Notes: generated by a model not told the origin, from the letters alone. Positions 50,909-59,574 are shown, numbered from the stretch's first letter. The stretch: DNA of 64,000 nt from Epsilonproteobacteria bacterium UBA4036 (GCA_002382325.1 DGAG01000007.1:248001-312000), one strand, 5' to 3'. Made by a program: numbers and translations.

Positions 50909-52082
50909 TGATATCTCCTTGGATGTAATTTATGTTAATTGCATTTTGATTTAATGCAATATTGATTTTAATAAGATTCTCTTTTGTTTGAATCACTTGG
51001 TTTTTTATATTTAAAAGCTCCATTAGGGTTGTTTGAGAAACTTTATATTTTTCTAAAAACATTTCAAGAACTTCTATTTTTAATTTTAATACATTCTCAT
51101 TTTTTAATTTTAACTTTTCCAGTAACTCTCTTTGTATTAAAAGTTTAGTGTGTTCTGTCTGTATGGAGTTTTTTTCATTCTCAATTAAAAAATTCATTTT
51201 TTTTGCTTCTAATTGTGCTATTCTTTTTTCTTCATACTTTGTATTAAAAAGAGGAAAAGGAAAACTTAGAGCAACACCATTGACAATTTGGTCAGGTTCT
51301 TTACTGTATGAAGCAGTCACATCAACTGTTTCAAGAATATTGGAAGTTAATTCAGCTTCAGCTTGTGCAATATCTTTTTTATGAATCAGAAGGTTTAACT
51401 CAGGGTTTTCAGAGATATCTGATTTCTTAACTTCAAAAGTATGATTCGTGTTTATCTCAATTTTTTCTTTGATACCTGCAAGTTTCAATAACTCATAATA
51501 GCTTTCAATCGAAGATATATTTAAACTATCATATTGTGTTTGTTGTTCCAAAAATATAGCTTTGGCTTGAAGCATATCTGCTCGTGAAATTGAACCAACA
51601 GCATGACGTTCTTGAGAAATATCATAAATGGTCTTTGCAATGTTCGTCGCATCTAGCATTAAGTCAAGAAGCATTTTTTCTTGTGCATAAACAGTAAAAT
51701 ATAAAGAGATATTTCGAATAAAATCGGATGTATTTAACATATATTCACTGTTAGCACCTTTTACAATTGCTTGTGAAAAACGCTCTTTATCACCTGATAC
51801 GCCCCATAATCTAAATGGTTGGGTAAGGCTAATATTATAACCACTATCATTAGAACCATCATTGGGTTTATATTTTAAAAACTCTCCACTTAAAGTGGGG
51901 TTTTCATATCGTAATTGTTTATAACTTTCTTGTTTAGCTTGTTCAACTCCAATAGCTGAAGATTGCAAATAAGGACTTGTTTCAATTGCTTTATTTAAAA
52001 ATTGATTAAAATCATCTGCAAAAAGTACTCCACTACTGCAAGAAAACAAGATAAACATAGAAATTAATCTATTTTTTATCAT
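50886..52082 (-). CDS. Outer-membrane factor of metal efflux system (CzcC/CusC type)
   Basis: The protein has 398 residues with a signal peptide (about 1-22), then TolC-type helical repeats: NPTLSGEFLKYKPNDGSNDS, ISLTQPFRLWGVSGDKERFS, SRADMLQAKAIFLEQQTQYD and long coiled-coil helices. It forms the outer-membrane channel for the RND pump. First gene of the CBA unit; it overlaps the adaptor gene. Confidence 0.9.
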   Translation of the reverse strand: MIKNRLISMFILFSCSSGVLFADDFNQFLNKAIETSPYLQSSAIGVEQAKQESYKQLRYENPTLSGEFLKYKPNDGSNDSGYNISLTQPFRLWGVSGDKERFSQAIVKGANSEYMLNTSDFIRNISLYFTVYAQEKMLLDLMLDATNIAKTIYDISQERHAVGSISRADMLQAKAIFLEQQTQYDSLNISSIESYYELLKLAGIKEKIEINTNHTFEVKKSDISENPELNLLIHKKDIAQAEAELTSNILETVDVTASYSKEPDQIVNGVALSFPFPLFNTKYEEKRIAQLEAKKMNFLIENEKNSIQTEHTKLLIQRELLEKLKLKNENVLKLKIEVLEMFLEKYKVSQTTLMELLNIKNQVIQTKENLIKINIALNQNAININYIQGDINAQNLIN

Positions 52083-52141
52083 TTACTTTCCTTAGTATAA
52101 GTTTGCTCTATAAATATAGAGATAGAATGAATGAAAGTAAA

Positions 52142-52453
52142 TTAAATAATAGGTGGTTTGAGTAGAAATGTGGAGAATTGAAAGATATAGTTTGTTGCTT
52201 TTAAAGTTTCATTGATATTTCTAAATTCAAATTTTGAAATATAATCATTTTGGTTAAGGACATAAGAGTGGTGGCACTTATGATGCTTTTCACAAACTTC
52301 AGTATCTACTGAAGATGTATTAAACTCTGTTGCACACTGTTTGGAAGTTATAACACAGTTTTTTTCATCATTGAAAAACTCAAAAGCAAACGAGTGTACA
52401 GAAGAAAATAAGATAGAAAAAAAAACAATAGATAAAACGATATTTTTTTTCAT
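52142..52453 (-). CDS. Small exported Cys/His-rich protein
   Basis: The protein has 103 residues from the ATG with AAAGGAAT upstream; a TTG nine codons earlier is less likely. A signal peptide (about 1-23, ending near FAFE) precedes a segment with CVITSKQC and VCEKHHKCHHSY, four cysteines and several histidines, and a hydrophobic-proline tail. It is the most upstream gene of the metal cluster, 59 bp before the outer-membrane factor. A periplasmic metal-binding role is an inference. Confidence 0.6.
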   Translation of the reverse strand: MKKNIVLSIVFFSILFSSVHSFAFEFFNDEKNCVITSKQCATEFNTSSVDTEVCEKHHKCHHSYVLNQNDYISKFEFRNINETLKATNYIFQFSTFLLKPPII

Positions 52454-52817
52454 AAATTCCTTTCGTAAGTTCAAGTGCAATTATATCAAAATTTATTTAA
52501 CGAATTATTAATGAATTTTACAAAAACTTGATTTGAATAACTTTATCCAATCTATTTTGGTATTTTTCTTTTTTGAGAAAAAATATATTAAGCTTAGTTT
52601 AAATATTGTTAGTAAAAAAATACCTTTGTAGGGCTATACTCCATATTTAAGCAACTTGGAACTTTTCGTACCTTTATGCAGAAGTACCCTATTTATTATA
52701 AAAATCTATCTTTGTTTAGATTTCGTAATGGTAGCACTTTTAGAATTATAAGAGGCTAAGTTTATATTTCAACGAGAATTAATAGATTTATAGGGCTATT
52801 TTAAAACCTTTGATACT
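52454..52817. other. 364-bp right-edge region of the island, gene remnants only
   Basis: No intact gene is visible. It holds a partial (about 60 bp) copy of the island-edge repeat at 52621-52680 and the outer part of the full right copy at 52785-52868. Between them lies AT-rich sequence without coding character. The promoter of the metal cluster should lie at 52454-52600. Confidence 0.55.
52621..52680 (-). repeat. Partial third copy of the island-edge repeat / gene tail remnant
   Basis: Read on the minus strand it contains CATAAAGGTAC, AAAAG, CTTAAATAT and TAGCCCTA in the same order as the two 84-bp copies, with a different 10-bp core and a gap of about 25 bp before TAGCCCTA. The frame continues the small-gene C-terminus as LLHKGTKSSKLLKYGV and a stop. 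It looks like a decayed tandem paralogue of the 52818 gene. Confidence 0.6.
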
Positions 52818-52868
52818 TTAGATTAAGTAATCTTTAAGACGTGTGTCGCTTTTAGTACCTTTATGTAA
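52785..52868 (-). repeat. 84-bp repeat, right copy, at island edge
   Basis: This is the inverted partner of 38747-38830 (73 of 84 bases equal). It covers the last 17 codons of the small gene at 52818-53021 and 33 bp beyond its stop. It marks the right edge of the foreign region; the Feo operon begins 300 bp further on. Confidence 0.8.
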
Positions 52869-53021
52869 ATGTAGCCTATGTTCATAAAAACGTTCCCAAA
52901 AACTGTTGTAGGCGTGAGGATACTCTTTAAATAAAGCTTTCATCGCATCCAAAGCCTCAACTGCATTCTTATAGCAATCAATGTTACTAAACGTCACATA
53001 TCTGTCTCGAATCTCTTCCAT
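52818..53021 (-). CDS. Small unknown protein, C-terminus shared with edge repeats
   Basis: The protein has 67 residues from the ATG at 53021, chosen because AAGGGG stands six bases upstream; a TTG-initiated frame would add twenty residues. EEIRDRYVTFSNIDCYKNAV and WERFYEHRLHLHKGTKSD are its main parts, helical and charged, with no membrane segment. The family is unknown. Its 3' end occurs twice more as fragments (38747 and 52621). Confidence 0.55.
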   Translation of the reverse strand: MEEIRDRYVTFSNIDCYKNAVEALDAMKALFKEYPHAYNSFWERFYEHRLHLHKGTKSDTRLKDYLI

Positions 53022-53131
53022 CGTTTCCCCTTTTTTATCTTTCCAAAAAGAGATATACAAAATGTATTCCAAAGCAGTCAAATATTTTTTACCTACTCTC
53101 TTTTATTCAAATTTTAGCTCTTCAATGTTAT

Positions 53132-53150
53132 GATTCTGATAATAATCATC
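53132..53150. promoter_or_regulatory. Fur box upstream of the feo operon
   Basis: GATTCTGATAATAATCATC fits the 19-bp Fur consensus (GATAATGATAATCATTATC) well, with the inner TGATAAT-A-ATCA nearly symmetrical. It lies about 20-40 bp before the first gene of the iron operon, where bound Fe-Fur would block the promoter. Confidence 0.65.
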
Positions 53151-53170
53151 AATAATATAAAGGAAAGAGT

Positions 53171-53296
53171 ATGGAAACTGCTTTTATCGTTCTTATTACA
53201 CTGGGAGCCATTTACTATTTTTACCGACAAACTTTTGTAAACAAAGGGTGCAACTGTGGAGGTAAAGGGCATTGTAAAGATGAGAAGAAACAATAA
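53171..53296 (+). CDS. FeoB-associated Cys-rich membrane protein
   Basis: The protein has 41 residues. One membrane helix (about 4-18, AFIVLITLGAIYYFY) is followed by a Cys-rich tail, GCNCGGKGHCK (Cys27, Cys29, Cys35). This is the pattern of the small FeoB-associated proteins (FeoC-like in position). AGGAAAG precedes the ATG. First gene of the operon behind the Fur box; it overlaps the ABC ATPase gene by 17 bp. Confidence 0.85.
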   Translation: METAFIVLITLGAIYYFYRQTFVNKGCNCGGKGHCKDEKKQ

Positions 53297-54005
53297 AACG
53301 GTTATTGATATCATCAACTTATCCTATTCATATGGTTCAAAAAAGATTTATGAGAATCTCAATTTACAGATAAAACAAGGAAGTGTTTTTGGACTTTTAG
53401 GCAAAAATGGTGTGGGAAAGTCAACATTAATCAATATTATTATGGGATATCTCTCTTTCCAAAAAGGGCAATGTCTGATTTTTAATCAACCCTCAAATCA
53501 ATTAAGTGCCAAAGACAAAGAAAACATTGCTCTTTTACATGAAGGTTTTATTACCTATGATTATATGAATATAGAACAAGTAGAGCGATTTTTCGCTTCT
53601 TTTTATCCAAAGTGGAAACGAAACTTATTTTATGATTTGATTAATTTAATGACTCTTAATTATTCTCAAAAAATATCAACCTTATCATGTGGCCAAAAAT
53701 CACAAATCGTACTGGGGTGTTTATTGGCACAAGATGCCAAATTGCTGATTTTGGACGATTATTCAATGGGACTTGATGCAGGATACCGACGTCTGTTTAT
53801 TGAATATTTAAAAGAGTATATTCAAAAAACCAATAAAACAGTGTTGATTACTTCGCATACAATGAATGACCTTGAACATGTCATTGATGATATGGCAATT
53901 ATTCAAAAAGGCGGTTTGATTCATCTTGATACCATGGAAAATTTTAATCGTGATAAATCAACAACGTTCGAAGACAAATTTTTAGATTTTGTGGGTAAAT
54001 ATTAG
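53280..54005 (+). CDS. ABC transporter ATPase with non-canonical motifs, in feo operon
   Basis: The protein has 241 residues from the ATG at 53280; an in-frame GTG at 53256 is possible. Walker A is GKNGVGKST (41-49). The signature is LSCGQKSQ, not LSGGQ, and Walker B reads LLILDDYSMGLD, so the usual catalytic Glu is Asp. The switch His is present in TSHTMNDLEH. It resembles the YtrB-like branch of ABC-2 type ATPases. It is coupled to the permease gene (no gap) and lies between the Cys-rich peptide and feoA, so it is probably Fur-controlled. Slow or weak ATP hydrolysis is an inference from the D-for-E change. Confidence 0.85.
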   Translation: MRRNNKTVIDIINLSYSYGSKKIYENLNLQIKQGSVFGLLGKNGVGKSTLINIIMGYLSFQKGQCLIFNQPSNQLSAKDKENIALLHEGFITYDYMNIEQVERFFASFYPKWKRNLFYDLINLMTLNYSQKISTLSCGQKSQIVLGCLLAQDAKLLILDDYSMGLDAGYRRLFIEYLKEYIQKTNKTVLITSHTMNDLEHVIDDMAIIQKGGLIHLDTMENFNRDKSTTFEDKFLDFVGKY

Positions 54006-55613
54006 ATGTTTAAATCAATTTTTATCAAAGAGTACCTTAAGCTTAAGTGGTCTTTTTTCTTTTTATTTTTAGCTGAATTTGTGGTTTTAGTCCATTTTAC
54101 GTTTAAATTGTATTTCTCTTTTTCAAGCATTGAACCTGAATCGATGATGTGGTATCAATGGATTCAACTTCAACAAAAACCTTATTTTTATCTCTCATAT
54201 TTTTATGTGGCAATAGGTGTGATTATTGCTTTAATTCAATTCTTACTTGAAATGATAAAAAACAGAATAAAAATCAGTGTTCATTTACCTTTGGATATGA
54301 GAACTATTATGGGCTTCCATCTCTTATGCGGATGGTTTTTTGTTATTACCTTAACTGCTTTCTTTTCGATGGCATTAGTTAATATTATTGGATACTATTA
54401 CCCCAACGATGTTCTTGTTGTTACCCTTAAAGACAGTTTGGCATACAGTTTTGCTTCGATTGTTTCTTATACAATAATGGCATCAGTATTGGTTGAAAAA
54501 AACAGAAAAAAACAATTTTTTAAAGCACTATTGCTGATTTTATTTATTTTCTTATTTATTAAAGAAGAGTATAGCCGTATTGACTTTTTTTGGATTTTAA
54601 TTTTTATTATTGCCCCTTTTTTACTGCTTGATAGTTTTTATAGTATTAAACAACAAACATTAAAAAAAGGATTTCAACCGATTATGATATTGGTTTTTTT
54701 AACGCAATTAGGCTTAATGTATTCTTATTATGTTCAACATTATAAAAAGGAGTTCAATCGTTATTATATTTTTTACTCCCCTCTTTTAAACGATTTTGTC
54801 TATCAAAAAAACTTTGGGAATCATCAATTTGAATATGGTGTTAACCACAAAACAACCTTTACACAAAAAGAGTATCAATCGACTTTGCCCTTTGTTTATT
54901 GGAAAGATTTAGATATACAAAACCAACTGCCCATAACAATTCACGGCAAAGTGTTTGAAAAAGAGACCATAAAAGAATCCCGACTTAGTTTTAACTATAC
55001 TCCCAAGATGTTAAAGCCTTTAGAAATTGAATTGTATCCTTTATTTAATCCCAAAAAAAACGAAGGAGTTATCCCTTTTTCTGAAGAGTTTTTTACAATA
55101 ACAAAGCAAAAAGTCAATGTTTATGATTATGATCAAAAAAGAAACAAGCTCGAAGATGATTTAAATTTACATCTTAAAGAAAACCACTTCCATTTTCCTG
55201 CAAAAAAAATATGGGGAAAAACAACCAATCTTAAACCTTTTGATTTAGGATATCTTATTCTTGATGCACAGAACTCTCTTTTTCATTTAAAAAGAGCCAA
55301 CGATACTCTCTTTGTAAAAAAGATTCCTTACCCAAATCACATTGAACTTGCGTATATTAACCTTTCTGAAAACAGACAAAAACGCTTAAGTGGTTATGCT
55401 ATTGATATACAAAACAATTTTTATCTTTTGGATTGGGATTTTAACTTTATCAAACTCAAACTCTCTTCTTTTAACCATACAACTATGAAACTTAAATTGC
55501 TTGCCGATCCTTTATACTATTTAATTCAATACGACGATGGAACAAACTATTATGCAGAACTTTATTCCAAACAGACGTATGAAAAAATTGATGAAATCAA
55601 GTTTGATAACTAA
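54006..55613 (+). CDS. ABC permease with large soluble C-terminal domain (DUF4857-like)
   Basis: The protein has 535 residues. Six or seven hydrophobic helices lie in the first 240 residues. A soluble region of about 300 residues follows, rich in Tyr, Phe, Lys and Asn, with repeating short beta-strand phrases (DLGYLILDAQNSLFHLKRAN, YAIDIQNNFYLLDWDFNFIK) that look like propeller blades. I recall DUF4857 proteins with this layout beside ABC ATPases, but cannot confirm it. The substrate is unknown. It starts directly after the ATPase stop codon and precedes feoA by 92 bp. Confidence 0.7.
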   Translation: MFKSIFIKEYLKLKWSFFFLFLAEFVVLVHFTFKLYFSFSSIEPESMMWYQWIQLQQKPYFYLSYFYVAIGVIIALIQFLLEMIKNRIKISVHLPLDMRTIMGFHLLCGWFFVITLTAFFSMALVNIIGYYYPNDVLVVTLKDSLAYSFASIVSYTIMASVLVEKNRKKQFFKALLLILFIFLFIKEEYSRIDFFWILIFIIAPFLLLDSFYSIKQQTLKKGFQPIMILVFLTQLGLMYSYYVQHYKKEFNRYYIFYSPLLNDFVYQKNFGNHQFEYGVNHKTTFTQKEYQSTLPFVYWKDLDIQNQLPITIHGKVFEKETIKESRLSFNYTPKMLKPLEIELYPLFNPKKNEGVIPFSEEFFTITKQKVNVYDYDQKRNKLEDDLNLHLKENHFHFPAKKIWGKTTNLKPFDLGYLILDAQNSLFHLKRANDTLFVKKIPYPNHIELAYINLSENRQKRLSGYAIDIQNNFYLLDWDFNFIKLKLSSFNHTTMKLKLLADPLYYLIQYDDGTNYYAELYSKQTYEKIDEIKFDN

Positions 55614-55673
55614 TGATATGAATTATCAATATTAAGAGAAGAGAAAGTTTACTTTTGATATTGTTTCAATATT

Positions 55674-55692
55674 GATTATTATAATGAAAATA
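55674..55692. promoter_or_regulatory. Possible second Fur site before feoA
   Basis: GATTATTATAATGAAAATA reads as three NATWAT-like hexamers (GATTAT, TATAAT, GAAAAT), a form accepted by Fur, 14 bp before the feoA start. It could give feoAB an extra internal promoter under iron control. AT-rich context makes chance matches common. Confidence 0.35.
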
Positions 55693-55705
55693 AACAGGAA
55701 GCAAA

Positions 55706-55930
55706 ATGGGACTAGACGACATTCAAAGTGGATACATAGCCAAAATAGTAAAAATAAATGCGACGGGGAAACTCCTACATAAACTTCTTGACATGGGCTT
55801 TGTCAATGGAACTCACATTGAAGTTATTCGAGAAGCTCCTTTGTATGACCCGATGGAGTTAAAAATCCATAACTATTACATCAGTCTTAGAAAAAGTGAA
55901 GCAAAGCTTATTGAGGTGGCACAATTATGA
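55706..55930 (+). CDS. feoA: Ferrous iron transport protein A
   Basis: The protein has 74 residues with an SH3-like fold. AKIVKINATGKLLHKLLDMG, FVNGTHIEVIREAPLYDPME and the final beta strands (YYISLRKSEAKLIEV) are standard FeoA. It regulates or assists FeoB at the membrane. It overlaps feoB by 4 bp and has AGGAAG upstream. Confidence 0.94.
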   Translation: MGLDDIQSGYIAKIVKINATGKLLHKLLDMGFVNGTHIEVIREAPLYDPMELKIHNYYISLRKSEAKLIEVAQL

Positions 55931-58437
55931 TTAAAATTGCCCTTGCAGGACAACCCAATTGTGGGAAATCCACCATTTTTAATATGCTCAGTGGAATTTA
56001 TCAACACATTGCAAACTACCCTGGAGTCACCGTAGATAAAAAATCGGGTCGATTTTCATATAAAGCGTTAGATATTGAGATGGTTGATTTACCCGGCACA
56101 TACTCTTTTAGCTCTTATTCTTTGGAAGAGCGGGTCGCTAAAGAATTTATTCTAAATGAAAGACCCGATATTATTATTAATGTAGTGGATGCTTCAAATC
56201 TCAAACGAAATCTCTATCTTACTTTTCAACTTCTTGAAATTGGTATTCCTGTTATTGTCGTATTAAATATGATGGATGTTGCCAAACGAAGAGGTATTGA
56301 TATTAATACTCAAGAAATTCAAAAGATGCTAAAATGTCCTGTCATAGAAACAAGTGGTGCTAAAGCAGAAGGGAAAAATGAACTTTTAGAAACCATTTAT
56401 GCCTTATCAAATGAACTAAAATACCATGAGTTTAAACTCAATTATGATATTTTAGAACCCTACATTGAACATCTCCAGAAAAAAATAACGGTTCAAAATG
56501 AAAATTTAAGTCAACGATGGTTGAGTATAAAAACGCTTGAAGAAGATGAGACTATCCTATCTCGATTGTCCTTTTTAACTCCCAATATTAAAGAGATTGC
56601 CCAACAAAGTAAAGAGGCCTTTGAAAATACTTACAACAAAGATACAACCAGTTTTTTTGCTTCAACTCGATATGAATCTGCGGATATAATTTGTCATAAA
56701 TGCGTTAAAGAGAATAAAAAAAATAGTTTAACCGTTACAGATATTGCCGATAAATATATCTTAAATCGTTGGTTAGCTTTGCCCATTTTATTTCTCATTA
56801 TTTTTGCCATATATCAACTTTCAATTGTCCTAGGATATAAAATCACTGATTACACATGGCCTATTTTAGCTGCTTTTAAAAATCTCGTCATCGATATTTT
56901 GCCCCAAGCAAATTTTACGGAAGTCCCATTAATAACCGATTTTGGGGTATGGATGGTCAACAGCGCCAATGCGCTACTTAATTATATTCCCATCTTTTTA
57001 ATTTTATTTGCCTTAATTGCCATTTTAGAAGATGTGGGTTACATGCCCAGAATGGCCTTTATCTTAGACAGAGTTTTTAAAAAGTTTGGTTTACATGGGC
57101 AATCAACCCTTCCGTTGGTTTTAGGAGGTGCATTTGTTGGAGGGTGTGCTGTTCCTGGCATTATGTCCACAAAAGGCATCCCTGATGATCGTGCGCGATT
57201 GGCAACTATTTTATCTGTTCCTTATATGAATTGTTTAGCAAAAGTTCCTTTTTATACGCTGTTATTAGGAGCCTTTTTTAGTGCGAATATGGCCTTAATG
57301 ATGTTTTTCATTTCAACTGTGACAATTTTTATTGCTTTAATTGTGGCAAAGCTTCTTACAAGCAGTGTGTTAAAAAACAGAGAAACAGCTCCTTTTGTAA
57401 TGGAGCTTCCTCCTTATCATCTTCCCACGTTTAAAGGAGTGGTTATTCGTGCATTTGAGCGAGTATGGCTTTACATTAAAAAAGTCGTCACAATTGTTTT
57501 AGCCGTTGCTGTCATTTTATTTGCATTGTTGCAATTTCCAGGACTTAGCAGTGAAAAACAACAATATTTTGAACAAGAATCAAATGCGATTTTACAAGAT
57601 TTTGATAAAAAAATGAAAGATAACAGTTACTACTCTTTGATTGATTCTAAAGAAAAAGTTGCCAGTTTACTTAACTATTATGATGAATATCGTTCGAAAA
57701 GAATGCTAACTTCTTCAAAAGAAGGCGCGCAGAAAGTTGATGATGCTTTCATTGCCCGTAATCAAGAGTTCTTTTTATTTATCAAACCAAAAACCAACAA
57801 AGATGCCCGAATCATTAACAAAGAATTACGAAGCCTTTCAAGCCAACGAAATAAGATTTTACGTGAAATAAAAAATGAAAAAATCGAAAACTCTCTTTTG
57901 GGAATGATGGGGCGTTCTATGGAACCTCTGACCTTGTATGCGGGATTTGATTGGAAAATTAATGTGGCATTTTTAAGTTCCTTTGCTGCAAGAGAATCTG
58001 CTGTTGCTACATTAGGAAGTATTTATGAAAATAATAAAGCCGATAACCAACGAGCGGAAGAAGCAATGGCATTAAACAGTGGTTATACTCCATTGCATGC
58101 TGTTGCCATGATTATTTTTATGGTACTGACTCCTCCTTGTATTGCCACAATGATTGTTGTAAAAATACAAACCAACAGTTATAAATGGATGTTATTTGCC
58201 ATATTTTTTCCCATTACCTTGGGAATTGTAGCGGCCATTTCCATCTTTCAATTGGGTACGACTCATGCGTTAAGTGGTATTGAGGCGATGACACTGTTTT
58301 ATGCAGCTGTTGTATTATTAACCCTTATCGTAGGACTATTTCCCAGTAAACGTATCAATTGGACAGGAGGAATAGAACCCAAAACCAATGGACTTTATTC
58401 AAAATATATTCAATCACAAAAAAAGGAGAAAAGATGA
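55927..58437 (+). CDS. feoB: Ferrous iron transporter B
   Basis: The protein has 836 residues. The N-terminal G domain has GQPNCGKST (8-16), the switch region, DLPGTYSFSSYS and NMMD. The membrane part includes LPLVLGGAFVGGCAVPGIMS, and a second Gate region (FLSSFAARESAVATLGSIYE) with the conserved Cys/Glu pattern follows. It is longer than E. coli FeoB (773) owing to an insert of about 110 residues, mostly charged, between residues 545 and 655. It is the inner-membrane Fe2+ channel/transporter. Confidence 0.96.
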   Translation: MIKIALAGQPNCGKSTIFNMLSGIYQHIANYPGVTVDKKSGRFSYKALDIEMVDLPGTYSFSSYSLEERVAKEFILNERPDIIINVVDASNLKRNLYLTFQLLEIGIPVIVVLNMMDVAKRRGIDINTQEIQKMLKCPVIETSGAKAEGKNELLETIYALSNELKYHEFKLNYDILEPYIEHLQKKITVQNENLSQRWLSIKTLEEDETILSRLSFLTPNIKEIAQQSKEAFENTYNKDTTSFFASTRYESADIICHKCVKENKKNSLTVTDIADKYILNRWLALPILFLIIFAIYQLSIVLGYKITDYTWPILAAFKNLVIDILPQANFTEVPLITDFGVWMVNSANALLNYIPIFLILFALIAILEDVGYMPRMAFILDRVFKKFGLHGQSTLPLVLGGAFVGGCAVPGIMSTKGIPDDRARLATILSVPYMNCLAKVPFYTLLLGAFFSANMALMMFFISTVTIFIALIVAKLLTSSVLKNRETAPFVMELPPYHLPTFKGVVIRAFERVWLYIKKVVTIVLAVAVILFALLQFPGLSSEKQQYFEQESNAILQDFDKKMKDNSYYSLIDSKEKVASLLNYYDEYRSKRMLTSSKEGAQKVDDAFIARNQEFFLFIKPKTNKDARIINKELRSLSSQRNKILREIKNEKIENSLLGMMGRSMEPLTLYAGFDWKINVAFLSSFAARESAVATLGSIYENNKADNQRAEEAMALNSGYTPLHAVAMIIFMVLTPPCIATMIVVKIQTNSYKWMLFAIFFPITLGIVAAISIFQLGTTHALSGIEAMTLFYAAVVLLTLIVGLFPSKRINWTGGIEPKTNGLYSKYIQSQKKEKR

Positions 58438-58733
58438 AAAAAATAATATTAGGTGCTTTTTTAGCAATCAATACCCTATTTGGACATACGGCCATTATGA
58501 GTTGTTTTGATAATGGAGATGACACCATAACATGCGAAGGTGGTTTCAGTGATGGCAGCAGTGCCAGTGGTGTTGTTTTTAAAGTGGAACAAAATGGCAA
58601 AACTCTTATTGAAGGTAAAATGAGTGAAGACAGTGAATTTACCTTCAAAAAACCTCAAGGAGACTACCGTGCTCTTTTTGATGCAGGAGAAGGACATACC
58701 ATCATTATCAAAGGCAGTGAAATTACTCAATAA
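58434..58733 (+). CDS. Small exported protein downstream of feoB
   Basis: The protein has 99 residues from the ATG that overlaps the feoB stop (ATGA). A signal peptide (about 1-17) is followed by MSCFDNGDDTITCEGGFSDG with two cysteines and then strands ending FDAGEGHTIIIKGSEI. I do not recognise a named family. Translation coupling with feoB and the DUF4198 gene downstream suggest a periplasmic role in iron uptake. Confidence 0.7.
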   Translation: MKKIILGAFLAINTLFGHTAIMSCFDNGDDTITCEGGFSDGSSASGVVFKVEQNGKTLIEGKMSEDSEFTFKKPQGDYRALFDAGEGHTIIIKGSEITQ

Positions 58734-58767
58734 CATCAATCAACAATCAAAAATTTAAGGAGAAACT

Positions 58768-59571
58768 ATGTTAGATATAAAGAACAAATTAGTCAAGATT
58801 TCGGTTTTAACAACCTTGGTTGCCAGCAGTGCAGCAGCGCATTTTCAGATGCTTTATACCCCTGAAACGGCATTAGAAAAAGGTAAAAAAATTGAATTAA
58901 AACATGTCTTTACTCACCCTTTTGCCGATGAACATACTATGGATATGGCAGGAGTTGAAGAGTTTTATGTTATCAATAAAGAGAAAAAAACCGATTTATT
59001 GACCACATTAAAAGAGATTACATTTAAAGGAAATCACAACAGTGGTAAAGCCTATGAAAGTGAATATAAAGCTCAAAGAATGGGGGATCATCTTTTTGTT
59101 ATGGTACCCAAACCTTATTTTGAAAAAAATGAAGATGCCTATATTCAACAAATCACAAAAACGATTGTCAACGTTGCAGGAACGCCAAGCGATTGGGATG
59201 CAGAATTAAATTTAAAAGCAGAAATTGTCCCTTTAACAAAACCTTATGCCATTTGGGAAGGAGGAAGTTTTACAGGTATTGTTAAATCCAATGGAAAACC
59301 CGTCCCTTATGCAGAAATTGAAGTTGAATATCTTAACAGAGAGGTGGATATGAAACAAAATAAAATGGGAGCTTCTTTAGTTGAAGCACCTCAAGACTCT
59401 TTTGTCACAATGGGCATTAAAGCCAACAAAGATGGAGAGTTTACTTTTAGTATCCCCAAAGCAGGTTTTTGGGGCTTTTGTGCCTTAGGTGTTGGGTCTG
59501 ATACAAACTATCAAGGCAAAGAACTCAGTCAAGATGCAGTTATTTGGATACAAGCCAAACCCATGAAATAA
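58768..59571 (+). CDS. DUF4198 periplasmic protein
   Basis: The protein has 267 residues with a signal peptide ending near SSAAAHF, so the mature protein would begin with a His. The DUF4198 pattern is clear: LKHVFTHPFADEHTMDMAG, VMVPKPYFEKNEDAYIQQIT and GKPVPYAEIEVEYLNREVDM (an Ig/transthyretin-like domain). Members are linked with metal uptake systems, mainly Ni/Co. Last gene of the feo operon, 34 bp after the small exported protein, before a strong terminator. Confidence 0.85.
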   Translation: MLDIKNKLVKISVLTTLVASSAAAHFQMLYTPETALEKGKKIELKHVFTHPFADEHTMDMAGVEEFYVINKEKKTDLLTTLKEITFKGNHNSGKAYESEYKAQRMGDHLFVMVPKPYFEKNEDAYIQQITKTIVNVAGTPSDWDAELNLKAEIVPLTKPYAIWEGGSFTGIVKSNGKPVPYAEIEVEYLNREVDMKQNKMGASLVEAPQDSFVTMGIKANKDGEFTFSIPKAGFWGFCALGVGSDTNYQGKELSQDAVIWIQAKPMK

Positions 59572-59574
59572 ACT

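Noticed and set aside
53114..53317. 67-codon minus-strand frame across the start of the feo operon
   Set aside because: It overlaps the Fur box and the Cys-rich peptide gene on the other strand and has no ribosome site; the plus-strand genes explain the region.
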